The notes beneath the pieces are model-generated. The model was not told the DNA's origin and did not search any database. It saw only the letters and a program-made list of their open reading frames with translations. Below, in pieces: positions 19,557 to 27,811 of a stretch of DNA of 64,000 bases. The stretch's first letter is position 1, and every line of letters starts with the position of its first letter. Source of the DNA: SHAN690 sp040221375 (lineage in GTDB: Bacteria; Bacteroidota; Bacteroidia; Flavobacteriales_G; Salibacteraceae); assembly GCA_040221375.1 (NCBI GenBank), contig JAVKEP010000082.1:5117-69116 (forward strand), written 5' to 3'. A program made the position numbers and the translations under genes.

Positions 19557-20657
19557 CTAGAAAGCCTGTTGGTTCGGGTCTGAAATAATCAACCCGCATA
19601 CGTTACAGCTCACTTTTTCGACCATGGGTGCTGCGTCCGAATCCGATGCCATCCCTTCGTACTTATTCGTGCTGATTTTGGCCTCTTGGGTGATGAGCAA
19701 TTTTTCGGTTCCGCAGCGAGGACAATGATCTTCCTTCGCCGTCACCTTCTCTTTTTCTTCAAGGTACACCTTGTTGAGAAAGTCTTGCGAAAGGTGGTTT
19801 GACTCGAGTAATTGGTCCAGAACAACCGAGGTAGCTGGGGTGATTCGCTTGCGTTGGAAATGATTAAAAAAGCTCAGTTCGACCACGGAGAGCGATTTCA
19901 GAAATCCCGCCGTTGAGTTGCCATTCTTCATCTTCTTCAATTCGAAGTTTTGCCCCAAATAGACCTTCCTCACTTGGGGATCGCTGGCCAGTTCTTCTGC
20001 CGTACCGGCTTTCAGAATGCTGCCCTCAAATAGGAGGTAGGCTCGGTCTGTGATCGAGAGCGTTTCTTGCACATTGTGGTCGGTGATCAGGATGCCGATG
20101 TTCTTGTTTTTCAGCGTGGCTACGATGGATTGAATGTCCTCCACAGCAATGGGGTCAACCCCCGCAAATGGCTCGTCCAACAAAATAAACTTGGGTTCCG
20201 AGGCCAAGGCCCGAGCGATTTCTGTTCGCCGTCGTTCACCTCCTGATAGCAGATCGCCGCGGTTTTTCCTTACGTGCTGAAGGCCAAATTCGTTCAGGAG
20301 CTCTTCCAACTTGCGGGCCTGTTCATGTTTGTTGATGTCCTTGCGCATTTCCAAGACCGCCTTGATGTTGTCTTCTACATTGAGTTTTCTGAATACAGAA
20401 GCCTCTTGGGGAAGGTAGCCGATGCCTCGTTGCGCCCGTTTGTACATCGGAAGCCCGGTGATGTCTACCTCGTCTTGGAATATCGTGCCTTCGTTTGGCT
20501 TGATCAGGCCCACGATCATATAGAACGAAGTCGTTTTACCCGCGCCGTTCGGTCCTAAGAGCCCTACAATTTCTCCTTGTTCCACTTCCACAGATACGTC
20601 GTTGACTACGGTGCGACTCTTGTATTTCTTGACGAGGTTTTCTGCCTTAAGCTTCAT
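19557..20657 (-). CDS. lptB: LPS export ATP-binding protein LptB with a C-terminal zinc-ribbon-like extension
   Basis: ATPase of the LptB2FG transporter, which extracts LPS from the inner membrane. Residues 1-238 are a complete ABC domain: Walker A GPNGAGKTT (34-42), Q-loop at YLPQE (81-85), signature LSGGE (137-141), Walker B ILLDEP (158-163) and switch His194 in TDHNV. Normal LptB ends about there. This one continues to residue 366 with a helical segment (about 250-305) and two CxxC pairs (Cys312/315 and Cys351/354) arranged like a zinc ribbon. The frame is unbroken, so this looks like a genuine fusion or lineage-specific tail. Its ATG overlaps the stop of the upstream DUF5686 gene by one base (TAATG). 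Confidence 0.92.
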   Translation of the reverse strand: MKLKAENLVKKYKSRTVVNDVSVEVEQGEIVGLLGPNGAGKTTSFYMIVGLIKPNEGTIFQDEVDITGLPMYKRAQRGIGYLPQEASVFRKLNVEDNIKAVLEMRKDINKHEQARKLEELLNEFGLQHVRKNRGDLLSGGERRRTEIARALASEPKFILLDEPFAGVDPIAVEDIQSIVATLKNKNIGILITDHNVQETLSITDRAYLLFEGSILKAGTAEELASDPQVRKVYLGQNFELKKMKNGNSTAGFLKSLSVVELSFFNHFQRKRITPATSVVLDQLLESNHLSQDFLNKVYLEEKEKVTAKEDHCPRCGTEKLLITQEAKISTNKYEGMASDSDAAPMVEKVSCNVCGLIISDPNQQAF

Positions 20658-23143
20658 TAGAAGTCGATTTGGAAGGTTGTCCTGATGCCGAAAGGTACAA
20701 CGTCAGGATTGTTCAAATATGTCAATCTCCACAATGCATCCACCCTAAATATTTTTAAAATATTCTCGATGCCCGCTCCTACTTCTACGTAAGGCTTGTC
20801 TAAATTGAAAAGATCGGCAGGAAAAACCATCTCGCTGGCATGCTTGCCTGAAAGGTCGCCGATCGCAGCGCGCATCGAAGCCACTTCACGCCATTTGAGC
20901 TTGCGAACCAGCGGAATCTTATTGAACAGCAAGCCATTGAAATGGTGCACCCAAAAAACCGACGCCCACTGATCACCCACGAATTCGTAGAAGTTCATGA
21001 GGTTGTAGGCGTAGGCATCGTAAAAATACGTTTCATTACCGCTGTACAGCTGCAAAAGCGGGAAGGGAAGCCGTCCCCAGATCTTACCCACCTCGAGGGT
21101 GATGTCGCTCATGCCGATTGGATTGAATTCGATGCGGTCTTGGATGTTGATGCTTACGCGTTGGTATTCGTATTCGCCGCTCAAGAATCCTTTGATGCCA
21201 AATGCAGCTTCGGCCCTAACGATGGGGTTTTTGGTCCCCAGACTGACGCGATCCAGCTCTCCGTTGATGAACTTCTCGCCGATTGCGACGCGGGTCGACA
21301 AACGCAATTCAGCCGTGCTGATTCGATTGACGTTTCTCAACGTGCCATCCGACGCTTCTCGCTGAAAAGGTATGGAACCCACCGACCAAATGTCACGCCG
21401 ATTGAAACCAGCCGCGGCGCTCCAACCCGGAAAGAATTCAATGTCGTAGCCGATTTTATACTCTTCAAACGCGTTGAGTTGATTGTTGGGTGTCCGTCGA
21501 AAGACGGAAGATAAAATGTTGTCCGTCTGCCAAGCATTGGCGCTGATTCCGAGCTGCTCCAAGTCGCGCCGGTGGGAGAGGTTGATGATTTGCCTCGGCT
21601 TTTTCGATATAAAGACTCGGTTGGCGGCTGAATACTTGATGAGTTGGTCTTTGATTCCATAAGCGATGTAGCCTGAGAACTCGAGCCGAGTGCTGAAGTC
21701 GGCGTTGGTTTTACCCCCTACACGCAACCGCAAGCCTTCGATCTGATTGTAGCTGACAAACGTGAAATACGGCCCGAGGTCTACGTACTTGAACTCCTTG
21801 TAGCCGGTGACAAAGAGCGTAATGATATCTACGTAAGTTCTGAAGGCAGGTATGTTTTGGATGGTATCTACCATCGAGTAGATCTGGGATTCTGTGGCGC
21901 TCAGCTTTTCGGGCCGCTGTTCGCTCCAGTATTCATCTGATTTCTCATTGGCATCTTCGGCAACTTCTATGTTGTTGAAGGCTTGGAAGAAGGATTCGTC
22001 CTTGGGTTCGTTGATTTTAAATTGGTCGTATACCGTTCTCTTTCGACCATAAAATCCGACGGCCCTTTCGCTCACATTGAAGTCGACTACGACGTTTTCC
22101 TTTGTCAACATCCACACTTCGGGAGCCACTTGATCGTATTCGTGATACACGCTGAACCCGTTGATCCAGTTGACGTTTGCATCCTCCCTGATCGTGGCGT
22201 TGATCTGCTTCACGGCAAAGGTTGTGTCGTGGATCCACATCTCTCCTTCGAAGACCAATTCCCCTTTCCTCCGGGGAAGAAATGCAATCTTATAGCACTT
22301 GTATCGATGGTTGATTACCGCACTGTCGAGCAGGTAATACTTATAACTCAGGTTGCCTAAATCGGCAATGGGACTGATAAAACTCTTGCCAAACGCGCTG
22401 ATATAATTGTCATAAATATTCGTGTTTTGGTACATGTCTCCCAAAAACTGGCTCACGCTTTCATTCTTAATGCCCGCGACCTTCGTCGCCTCAATAACTT
22501 CTTTGCTGTTCTTCGGATTGCGCGTATAGTAATAACGGGATTTTGATTCGGTGAGGAATATCGGCAGGAAGGGCTTGTCTTCGGAAGTGGAATCGATGTT
22601 GTCGAAGATGAATTCGAATGGCCGCATGACCCGCCGGTTCTTGAAGTTCTCGCCGATGTTGTTCATGTCAAACTCGATTTTATTGTAAACCGAGTACTCA
22701 TAGGCATCCAATTTTTGGCGGTTGTTGGCTTTCTTATTGCGCACCACGCGCTGCATGATTTCCAAGGCGGGATCCTTGGCTTTTCGATCGCCGACAATCA
22801 TCACTTCTCCCAAAGAAATGCCAGAGACCGCCATCTTGAAATCGATCACCTGCGCCTGATCAGCCCTTACACCCATGGCGATTCGAGAATACCCCATCAT
22901 CGACGCAATGAGTGAATCTGTGGGGTAGTAGGTTTCGATCCGATAGTAGCCATTCGCGTCACTGGCGGTGCCAATTTTGCTGTCTTTGAAGAATACATTC
23001 ACGAATGGAAGCGGTTGGCCCGTGTTCGAATCAAATACCTTCCCCGTGACGATGGTCTTTTGTGCCAATACCGATTGCCCGATCAGCATCAATAAGATGA
23101 TGAAAGAAACGAGGCGTCGCGTCGGTAGTTTCTTTTGGTTCAA
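20657..23143 (-). CDS. DUF5686 / carboxypeptidase-regulatory-like outer-membrane protein
   Basis: 828 residues. The signal peptide (ending SVLAQ) is followed by a CarboxypepD_reg-like beta-sandwich (about 30-115: VTGKVFDSNTGQPLPFVNV, then DANGYYRI), as in the N-termini of many TonB-dependent receptors. The rest matches the DUF5686 family and ends with alternating strands and a terminal Phe (TTFQIDF), consistent with an outer-membrane barrel. The function of the family is not known; there is no plug domain, so it is not a standard SusC-type receptor. Placement between tatC and lptB, with a one-base overlap into lptB, ties it to envelope assembly, which is inference from position. Confidence 0.82.
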   Translation of the reverse strand: MNQKKLPTRRLVSFIILLMLIGQSVLAQKTIVTGKVFDSNTGQPLPFVNVFFKDSKIGTASDANGYYRIETYYPTDSLIASMMGYSRIAMGVRADQAQVIDFKMAVSGISLGEVMIVGDRKAKDPALEIMQRVVRNKKANNRQKLDAYEYSVYNKIEFDMNNIGENFKNRRVMRPFEFIFDNIDSTSEDKPFLPIFLTESKSRYYYTRNPKNSKEVIEATKVAGIKNESVSQFLGDMYQNTNIYDNYISAFGKSFISPIADLGNLSYKYYLLDSAVINHRYKCYKIAFLPRRKGELVFEGEMWIHDTTFAVKQINATIREDANVNWINGFSVYHEYDQVAPEVWMLTKENVVVDFNVSERAVGFYGRKRTVYDQFKINEPKDESFFQAFNNIEVAEDANEKSDEYWSEQRPEKLSATESQIYSMVDTIQNIPAFRTYVDIITLFVTGYKEFKYVDLGPYFTFVSYNQIEGLRLRVGGKTNADFSTRLEFSGYIAYGIKDQLIKYSAANRVFISKKPRQIINLSHRRDLEQLGISANAWQTDNILSSVFRRTPNNQLNAFEEYKIGYDIEFFPGWSAAAGFNRRDIWSVGSIPFQREASDGTLRNVNRISTAELRLSTRVAIGEKFINGELDRVSLGTKNPIVRAEAAFGIKGFLSGEYEYQRVSINIQDRIEFNPIGMSDITLEVGKIWGRLPFPLLQLYSGNETYFYDAYAYNLMNFYEFVGDQWASVFWVHHFNGLLFNKIPLVRKLKWREVASMRAAIGDLSGKHASEMVFPADLFNLDKPYVEVGAGIENILKIFRVDALWRLTYLNNPDVVPFGIRTTFQIDF

Positions 23144-23172
23144 TTCAGGTTGGTTGCAGGCTAGCTACAAGG

Positions 23173-24012
23173 TTAAGTAGCATCGCGCTTGATAACAATA
23201 CGAGAGATCCAGATGCTAAGTTCGTAAAGCACGAGAATTGGAATGGAAACGAGAATCTGACTGAACACATCAGGTGGCGTAATCACGGCAGAAAGGATCA
23301 GAGCAGCGACGAAGGCGTGCTTTCGGAATGCCTTCAACACCTTTGGCGTTACCAAACCTACTTTGGTTAAAAAGAAGACGAGGATGGGCAATTCGAAGAC
23401 CGCTCCACAGGCAATCACTACGCTCGTGATCAACGAAATGTATGTGGATAGAGTCGGGCTGTTGAGGACTGCATCACTCACTTGGTAATTGAGGAAAAAG
23501 TTGATCGACAAGGGGCAAATGACATAGTATCCAAAAAGTACACCTGAAAAGAAGAGCAGCGAAGCCGCAGCAATGAAGCCACGGGCCATGCTTCTCTCAG
23601 AACGTTTTAATCCAGGACCGATGAATCGCCAAACTTCCCAAATGATGTACGGAAAAGCCATGATCAACCCAGCGACCAACGAAGTGAGGATGTGTGCAGA
23701 AAATTGACCTGCCATCGTGAGGTTGACTAGATCGGGCAAATCTTGTCCAATGCAAATGGCACCGTCTGGAAAAAGCGCCGGTATCCACTCGCTCAGCTTC
23801 TGCGAAAGCGCACACAACGCACGGTACGTAATGAAATCAGGCCGCTTAGGGCCGAAGATCAAAACGTCGAAAATGAAGCCTTTGAAAATGAACGCCCCGA
23901 TGGCTCCGAGCATGATGGCCGTGATAGACCGTACCAAGTGCCACCTCAGGATTTCTAGGTGATCTAAGAAGGACATTTCTGCCTCTTCGTCTATGCGTTC
24001 TTCGTTTGCCAT
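23173..24012 (-). CDS. tatC: Sec-independent protein translocase TatC
   Basis: Receptor subunit of the twin-arginine translocase, moving folded proteins across the inner membrane. The start is ATG 24012 (279 residues). An in-frame TTG at 24027 is ruled out in practice because it lies within the TATCTTTG promoter box. The TatC hallmark FLDHLEILRWHLVRS is near the N-terminus, followed by six hydrophobic helices and FELPILVFFL in the fourth to fifth helix region. tatA/B genes are not adjacent. It probably heads the tatC-DUF5686-lptB operon (29 bases to the next gene). Confidence 0.94.
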   Translation of the reverse strand: MANEERIDEEAEMSFLDHLEILRWHLVRSITAIMLGAIGAFIFKGFIFDVLIFGPKRPDFITYRALCALSQKLSEWIPALFPDGAICIGQDLPDLVNLTMAGQFSAHILTSLVAGLIMAFPYIIWEVWRFIGPGLKRSERSMARGFIAAASLLFFSGVLFGYYVICPLSINFFLNYQVSDAVLNSPTLSTYISLITSVVIACGAVFELPILVFFLTKVGLVTPKVLKAFRKHAFVAALILSAVITPPDVFSQILVSIPILVLYELSIWISRIVIKRDAT

Positions 24013-24024
24013 GGATAAAGCCGG

Positions 24025-24032
24025 CAAAGATA
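24025..24032 (-). promoter_or_regulatory. Promoter of the tatC operon
   Basis: The minus strand has TATCTTTG (exact -7 consensus) here and a TTTG at 24050-24053, 17 bases upstream, as a plausible -33 box. The -7 box ends 12 bases before ATG 24012 and overlaps the alternative TTG start at 24025-24027, which decides the start codon. Confidence 0.72.
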
Positions 24033-24087
24033 GCTTGCACGATACACAACAAATGGACAGACGTAGGCAATCTTTCCGATTTCCGAT

Positions 24088-24095
24088 TACATTTG
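24088..24095 (+). promoter_or_regulatory. -7 promoter box of the 81-aa gene and possibly ctaA
   Basis: Reads TACATTTG, an exact match. The first ATG (24097) is only one base downstream; the second (24103) is seven bases downstream and fits the geometry of other genes here, so 24103 is the better start. Confidence 0.66.
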
Positions 24096-24102
24096 TATGG
24101 TC

Positions 24103-24348
24103 ATGAGGGCACCCGTCTATAAATTCTTAGCATTCTCGTTGGTGATACTGCTGGCGATGTCTGGAATGAATTCAGACAGTAGGCTCTATTGCCCCGACGC
24201 GAGCGCTTCTTACACTGCTGATAGGGTAGATACAGAACAGGTGATCCAATTGGCCGAACAAAACCTCAAGGAGAATCGAGGAACAAAGGATGATTCGAAA
24301 GGATTTAAATTTCCCAATGTATTCGACGCACTTCGTTTCATTTTCTAA
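24103..24348 (+). CDS. Small exported or membrane-anchored hypothetical protein, 81 aa
   Basis: No family recognised. Residues 1-22 form a basic N-region and a hydrophobic core (FLAFSLVILLAMSG), so the product is probably exported or held by a signal anchor; no lipobox is present. The remainder is polar with a short helix (QVIQLAEQNLKE) and ends in an aromatic run (FDALRFIF), which could contact membrane. The start is set at 24103 rather than 24097 from promoter spacing. It lies 33 bases upstream of ctaA on the same strand and may share its transcript. An exact promoter box supports it being a real gene. Confidence 0.6.
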   Translation: MRAPVYKFLAFSLVILLAMSGMNSDSRLYCPDASASYTADRVDTEQVIQLAEQNLKENRGTKDDSKGFKFPNVFDALRFIF

Positions 24349-24381
24349 GCCATTTTTGTGCTCGCTTGTTAGAGTATAAGA

Positions 24382-25407
24382 ATGAAACAATCCTTTTCAC
24401 CTAAAAAAATCGTAACGTATTGGCTCTATTTGGGCATTCTGCTCGTATTGGGCATGGTTGTGATCGGAGGCATCACTCGACTCACGCACTCAGGACTTTC
24501 CATGGTCCATTGGAGCTTCACCGGCTCCCTTCCTCCGACTTCGGACGGTGCCTGGCAGCAGGAATTTGAGCGCTACCAAGACTCACCACAGTTTAAAGAA
24601 GTCCACAGTCATTTCACCTTGGCCGAATTCCAATCGATCTACTGGTGGGAGTACATCCATCGCATGTTTGGCAGGATGATCGGAGTGATTTTTATCGTTC
24701 CTTTTGTCTTTTTTCTCTGGAAGAGCTGGATACCGAAAGGCATGCTCAAGCATTTTTTCATCATCCTGGGATTGGGTGCATTTCAGGCTTTCTTGGGATG
24801 GTTCATGGTAAAAAGCGGCTTGGTAGATGTGCCACGGGTAAGTCAGTACCGACTGGCCGCGCACCTTGCCACCGCATTCATTGCGTGCGGCTATATATTC
24901 TGGGTAGCGCTGAGATACCGCAACCACGGCCAAGAGTTCAAAGAAGCCTCGAATGCAAGAACGCTGGTGGCATGGATCGGTTTGGCGGTCTTCGTGCAAA
25001 TCATCTGGGGTGCATTCGTCGCTGGATTGCGGGCGGGCTGGATACACAATACATGGCCGTTGATGGATGGCGAATGGGTGGCACCGGCTGTAACAGCGAT
25101 GGAGCCATTTATATCCAATTTTTTCGAGGGTCGGTCAGGCGTGCAGTTCGTTCACCGCACCTGGGGAATGATCGTGTTTATCCTAGCCCTGGTCTTGTGG
25201 AAGCAATCGAGAAAGTGGAGTGAGGAACAACGTGTGGGAGCTTCTTTGCTCAGCGTTGCCATCGGAATTCAATTTTTACTCGGCGTCGTGACCTTGCTGC
25301 TCGAAGTGCCTATGTTCATGGGTGTAATCCATCAAGTCTTTGCGCTGGTGGTGTTGCTCAGCGTGGTTTACTTGTACTACCTCCACTCCTTTCGTCGTTC
25401 CAAGTGA
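24382..25407 (+). CDS. ctaA: Heme A synthase (COX15/CtaA)
   Basis: Polytopic membrane enzyme (341 residues, eight predicted helices) that oxidises the methyl group of heme O to give heme A for aa3-type cytochrome oxidase. Hallmarks are GGITRLTHSGLSMVHW in the first helix region and the four likely heme-ligand histidines: His93 (EYIHRMFG), His161 (AAHLATA), His258 (VHRTWG) and His317 (VIHQVF). The pattern fits the cysteine-poor COX15-type enzymes. Its last 50 bases are also coding on the other strand, as the 3' end of gldD. Confidence 0.93.
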   Translation: MKQSFSPKKIVTYWLYLGILLVLGMVVIGGITRLTHSGLSMVHWSFTGSLPPTSDGAWQQEFERYQDSPQFKEVHSHFTLAEFQSIYWWEYIHRMFGRMIGVIFIVPFVFFLWKSWIPKGMLKHFFIILGLGAFQAFLGWFMVKSGLVDVPRVSQYRLAAHLATAFIACGYIFWVALRYRNHGQEFKEASNARTLVAWIGLAVFVQIIWGAFVAGLRAGWIHNTWPLMDGEWVAPAVTAMEPFISNFFEGRSGVQFVHRTWGMIVFILALVLWKQSRKWSEEQRVGASLLSVAIGIQFLLGVVTLLLEVPMFMGVIHQVFALVVLLSVVYLYYLHSFRRSK

Positions 25408-25972
25408 GCGAACCGATCAGCTGCGAAATGTCACGTTTCACGTAGCCGATAACCGGACCCAAACTGTCTTTGTTCGGATGCACGCGGAAATAGAGCGCTC
25501 CCCTCAGAAAATGAGATGTGCTATCGGTTAGGAAGAACTGGAGATCCGAAGCCGTTTCTCCAGCAAAGTCATAGACGATTCCATGTACTTTTTTCTGCGG
25601 AAAATCGATGAGTGTTTCGTCGATCTGTGCAGCCATGGAGATGTGTTTCATGGCGAGTTTTCGACTGTCTTCGATGTGTTGTGCGAGATCACCGTCGAGT
25701 TGAGTATAGGTGAGGTGAAGGGTGGCCTTAAACTTCGGATAATACAGGTTGTACCAACAGGTGCTCTTCTCATAGCGTGGATCAACGGTGATGACGCTGT
25801 ATTTAGAAAAGTCGAACGAATACGGACAGTGCCAATCTTCGCCTCCGGCGAAAAGGTACGAGTGTTCAGGTAGTTCAATCCGCGCATAAGCTCGCGGTTT
25901 CGGCGTGTAATCTTCTTCACAGGAAATGAAGATGGCCATGGCGATGACGGCGACAACGATCAGCCGAGTCAT
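25358..25972 (-). CDS. gldD: Gliding motility lipoprotein GldD
   Basis: Lipoprotein (204 residues) with a signal ending in FISC (lipid-attachment Cys18), required for gliding and T9SS function in Flavobacterium; its exact biochemical role is not settled. Family features include PKPRAYARIELP after the anchor, the CPYSFDFSKYS region, and FYLT-type FFLTDSTSHFLRGALYF in the second half. Its ATG overlaps the gldE stop by four bases (ATGA). The C-terminal tail after SLTWNDER is about nine residues longer than I would expect and runs 50 bases into convergent ctaA. Confidence 0.93.
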   Translation of the reverse strand: MTRLIVVAVIAMAIFISCEEDYTPKPRAYARIELPEHSYLFAGGEDWHCPYSFDFSKYSVITVDPRYEKSTCWYNLYYPKFKATLHLTYTQLDGDLAQHIEDSRKLAMKHISMAAQIDETLIDFPQKKVHGIVYDFAGETASDLQFFLTDSTSHFLRGALYFRVHPNKDSLGPVIGYVKRDISQLIGSLTWNDERSGGSTSKPR

Positions 25973-27285
25973 TTGCTTTCTTCGTTTGGAAGGATGGTGA
26001 GCTTGACGCGCTTGATGCGCCGTTTATCTGCCGCTTCCACCGTAAAGAGGTACTGATTAAAACGCACGCGCTCATTTTTTTGAGGAATCTTCTCCGACAG
26101 TTCTAGAATGAATCCAGCAATCGAATCGCTGTCGCCTTTTACCTTTTCGAATTCTTCCCCGGTGACACCGATCACGCGGTACACATCGATCAATGCGGTC
26201 TTGCCTTCAAAGACATAATTGTGGTCGTCGATCTTCGTATATATCAATTCATCCTCATCGAATTCATCGCTTATTTCACCCACGATTTCTTCGATGATGT
26301 CTTCGAGTGAAATCACGCCGGAGCTGCCTCCGTATTCATCCACAACCACGGCCATATGGTTTTTGTCGTCTTGAAATTCACGGAGCAAATCGTCGAGCTT
26401 CTTGTTTTCAGTCACAAACGTAGGTGGCCGGAGAAGGGAGCGCCAGTTGAAATCATCGGCTTCGTTGAGGTGGCTCAGCAGATCTTTGACATAGAGTATG
26501 CCCAAAACATTATCGAAGGTCTCTTCGAAAATGGGAATGCGACTGTATCCGTTTTGGAGTATTTTTTTAGTCAGTTGCTTGTACGTAATGTTTACATCAA
26601 AGCAAATGACATCGACCCGAGGCGTCATGACTTGGCGCACTTCCGTGGAGCCGAATTTCACGATCCCACTCAAAATGCGTTTCTCGTCCTCGCCCGTGGT
26701 ATGATCCGTAGTCAGTTCAAGCGCATGGTTCAATTCGTCAGCGGTAATCAAACCCCCAGAGTCGGCTTCGCGTGCTTTTTTATCGATGCGACGCGTGCTT
26801 TTGACCAGCAGTTGCGAAAGTGGCCAAAAGAGTTTTCGCATCGCAGCCAACGGCCGCGACATGAAAAGGCTGAGGCGCAAGGCTTGTTTGGAAGCGTATA
26901 CCTTAGGTGAAATTTCACCGACGATGAGGATGATCAGCGTCACGGCGATGACTTGGATGACAAAGGCCAGCACTTCGCGTCCTGTGAAGTTAAACAGGAG
27001 CTCCATGATCAAGGACGAAAGAATGATGATGGCGACGTTGACCAAATTGTTGCCAATCAGGATGGTCGCCAGCAGCGTTTTGGGCATTTTAAGCAATTCC
27101 AGCACGAGCTTAGAGCTGTTGGAATTGTCTTCTTCCAGCAATTGTTTGTCTTGCGGAGAAAGCGAAAAGAAGGCTACTTCAGATCCACTGATCAAGGCTG
27201 AAAGTAAAAGCAGTATGAGCATCGCAACCATCCCAATCAACACGGAGTAATTCCAGGGTTGAAGGAAATCTAGCAGGATACTCAT
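25969..27285 (-). CDS. gldE: Gliding-associated membrane protein GldE (DUF21-CBS-CorC type)
   Basis: Polytopic protein of the HlyC/CorC family, 438 residues from ATG 27285. An in-frame TTG seven codons earlier is less likely. The DUF21 membrane domain (about 1-190, with SGSEVAFFSLSP) is followed by two CBS modules (about 200-330: MTPRVDV, then MAVVVDEYGGSSGVISLEDIIEEIVGEI in pieces) and a CorC_HlyC domain at the C-terminus. Relatives are proposed to be Mg/Co exporters; in flavobacteria GldE overlaps functionally with GldD. The gene order mutY-ssb-gldE-gldD is a conserved Bacteroidota arrangement. Confidence 0.92.
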   Translation of the reverse strand: MSILLDFLQPWNYSVLIGMVAMLILLLLSALISGSEVAFFSLSPQDKQLLEEDNSNSSKLVLELLKMPKTLLATILIGNNLVNVAIIILSSLIMELLFNFTGREVLAFVIQVIAVTLIILIVGEISPKVYASKQALRLSLFMSRPLAAMRKLFWPLSQLLVKSTRRIDKKAREADSGGLITADELNHALELTTDHTTGEDEKRILSGIVKFGSTEVRQVMTPRVDVICFDVNITYKQLTKKILQNGYSRIPIFEETFDNVLGILYVKDLLSHLNEADDFNWRSLLRPPTFVTENKKLDDLLREFQDDKNHMAVVVDEYGGSSGVISLEDIIEEIVGEISDEFDEDELIYTKIDDHNYVFEGKTALIDVYRVIGVTGEEFEKVKGDSDSIAGFILELSEKIPQKNERVRFNQYLFTVEAADKRRIKRVKLTILPNEESK

Positions 27286-27321
27286 TGACGGGTCGCCAGG
27301 GTCCAAATTGCTCGATTTAGG

Positions 27322-27780
27322 TTAAAACGGGAGGTCATCATCATCTGCGTCTGAGGAACCCTCCGCTGGCTTTGTAGCCTTTTTCGGTGCAGCTTGTGGT
27401 TCTGCATCGCTAGATCCTTGTGAAGGTGCAGACCCACCTCCATCGTTACGGCCGCCTAACATGGTCATGTTGTCGCCTTCGATTTCGGTAACGTACCGGG
27501 TAATGCCTTCCTTATCGTCATAGCTGCGGGTACGCAATTTTCCTTCAACGTAAATCGTATTGCCGGTTTTCAGGTATTTTTCAGCCACTTCAGCCAAGCC
27601 CCTCCAGAGGTTTACGCTGTGCCATTCAGTATTGGTCACGCGCTCGCCTTCGCGATTTGTATAGGATTCCGAAGTTGCTATTCTAAGACGCGCCACCTTG
27701 GTGCCACTTGTCAACGTTCGAACTTCTGGGTCTGCCCCAAGGTTTCCGATCAAGATTACCTTATTTACACCGCCTGCCAT
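27322..27780 (-). CDS. ssb: Single-stranded DNA-binding protein
   Basis: OB-fold protein of 152 residues that coats ssDNA in replication and repair. The N-terminal domain has the SSB pattern (VNKVILIGNLGADPEVR, then TEWHSVNLWRGLAE). A Gly/Ser/Pro-rich linker leads to the acidic tip DDDDLPF, the docking peptide for partner enzymes. It lies 31 bases downstream of mutY and 36 bases upstream of the gldE start. It has its own candidate promoter. Confidence 0.96.
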   Translation of the reverse strand: MAGGVNKVILIGNLGADPEVRTLTSGTKVARLRIATSESYTNREGERVTNTEWHSVNLWRGLAEVAEKYLKTGNTIYVEGKLRTRSYDDKEGITRYVTEIEGDNMTMLGGRNDGGGSAPSQGSSDAEPQAAPKKATKPAEGSSDADDDDLPF

Positions 27781-27799
27781 GTGTGATTTTGGATTTGAA

Positions 27800-27807
27800 C
27801 AAATTTA
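27800..27807 (-). promoter_or_regulatory. Candidate -7 box of ssb
   Basis: The minus strand reads TAAATTTG, an exact match to TAnnTTTG, 19 bases before the ssb ATG, in the short mutY-ssb gap. It would let ssb be transcribed more strongly than mutY. Confidence 0.55.
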
Positions 27808-27811
27808 AGGA

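Noticed and set aside
24583..25047. A 154-codon minus-strand open frame inside ctaA
   Set aside because: Antisense shadow of a well-conserved membrane enzyme; composition is rich in His, Cys and Arg as expected from a reversed frame.
26356..26910. A 184-codon plus-strand open frame inside gldE
   Set aside because: Antisense to conserved CBS domains, no promoter box or family features.
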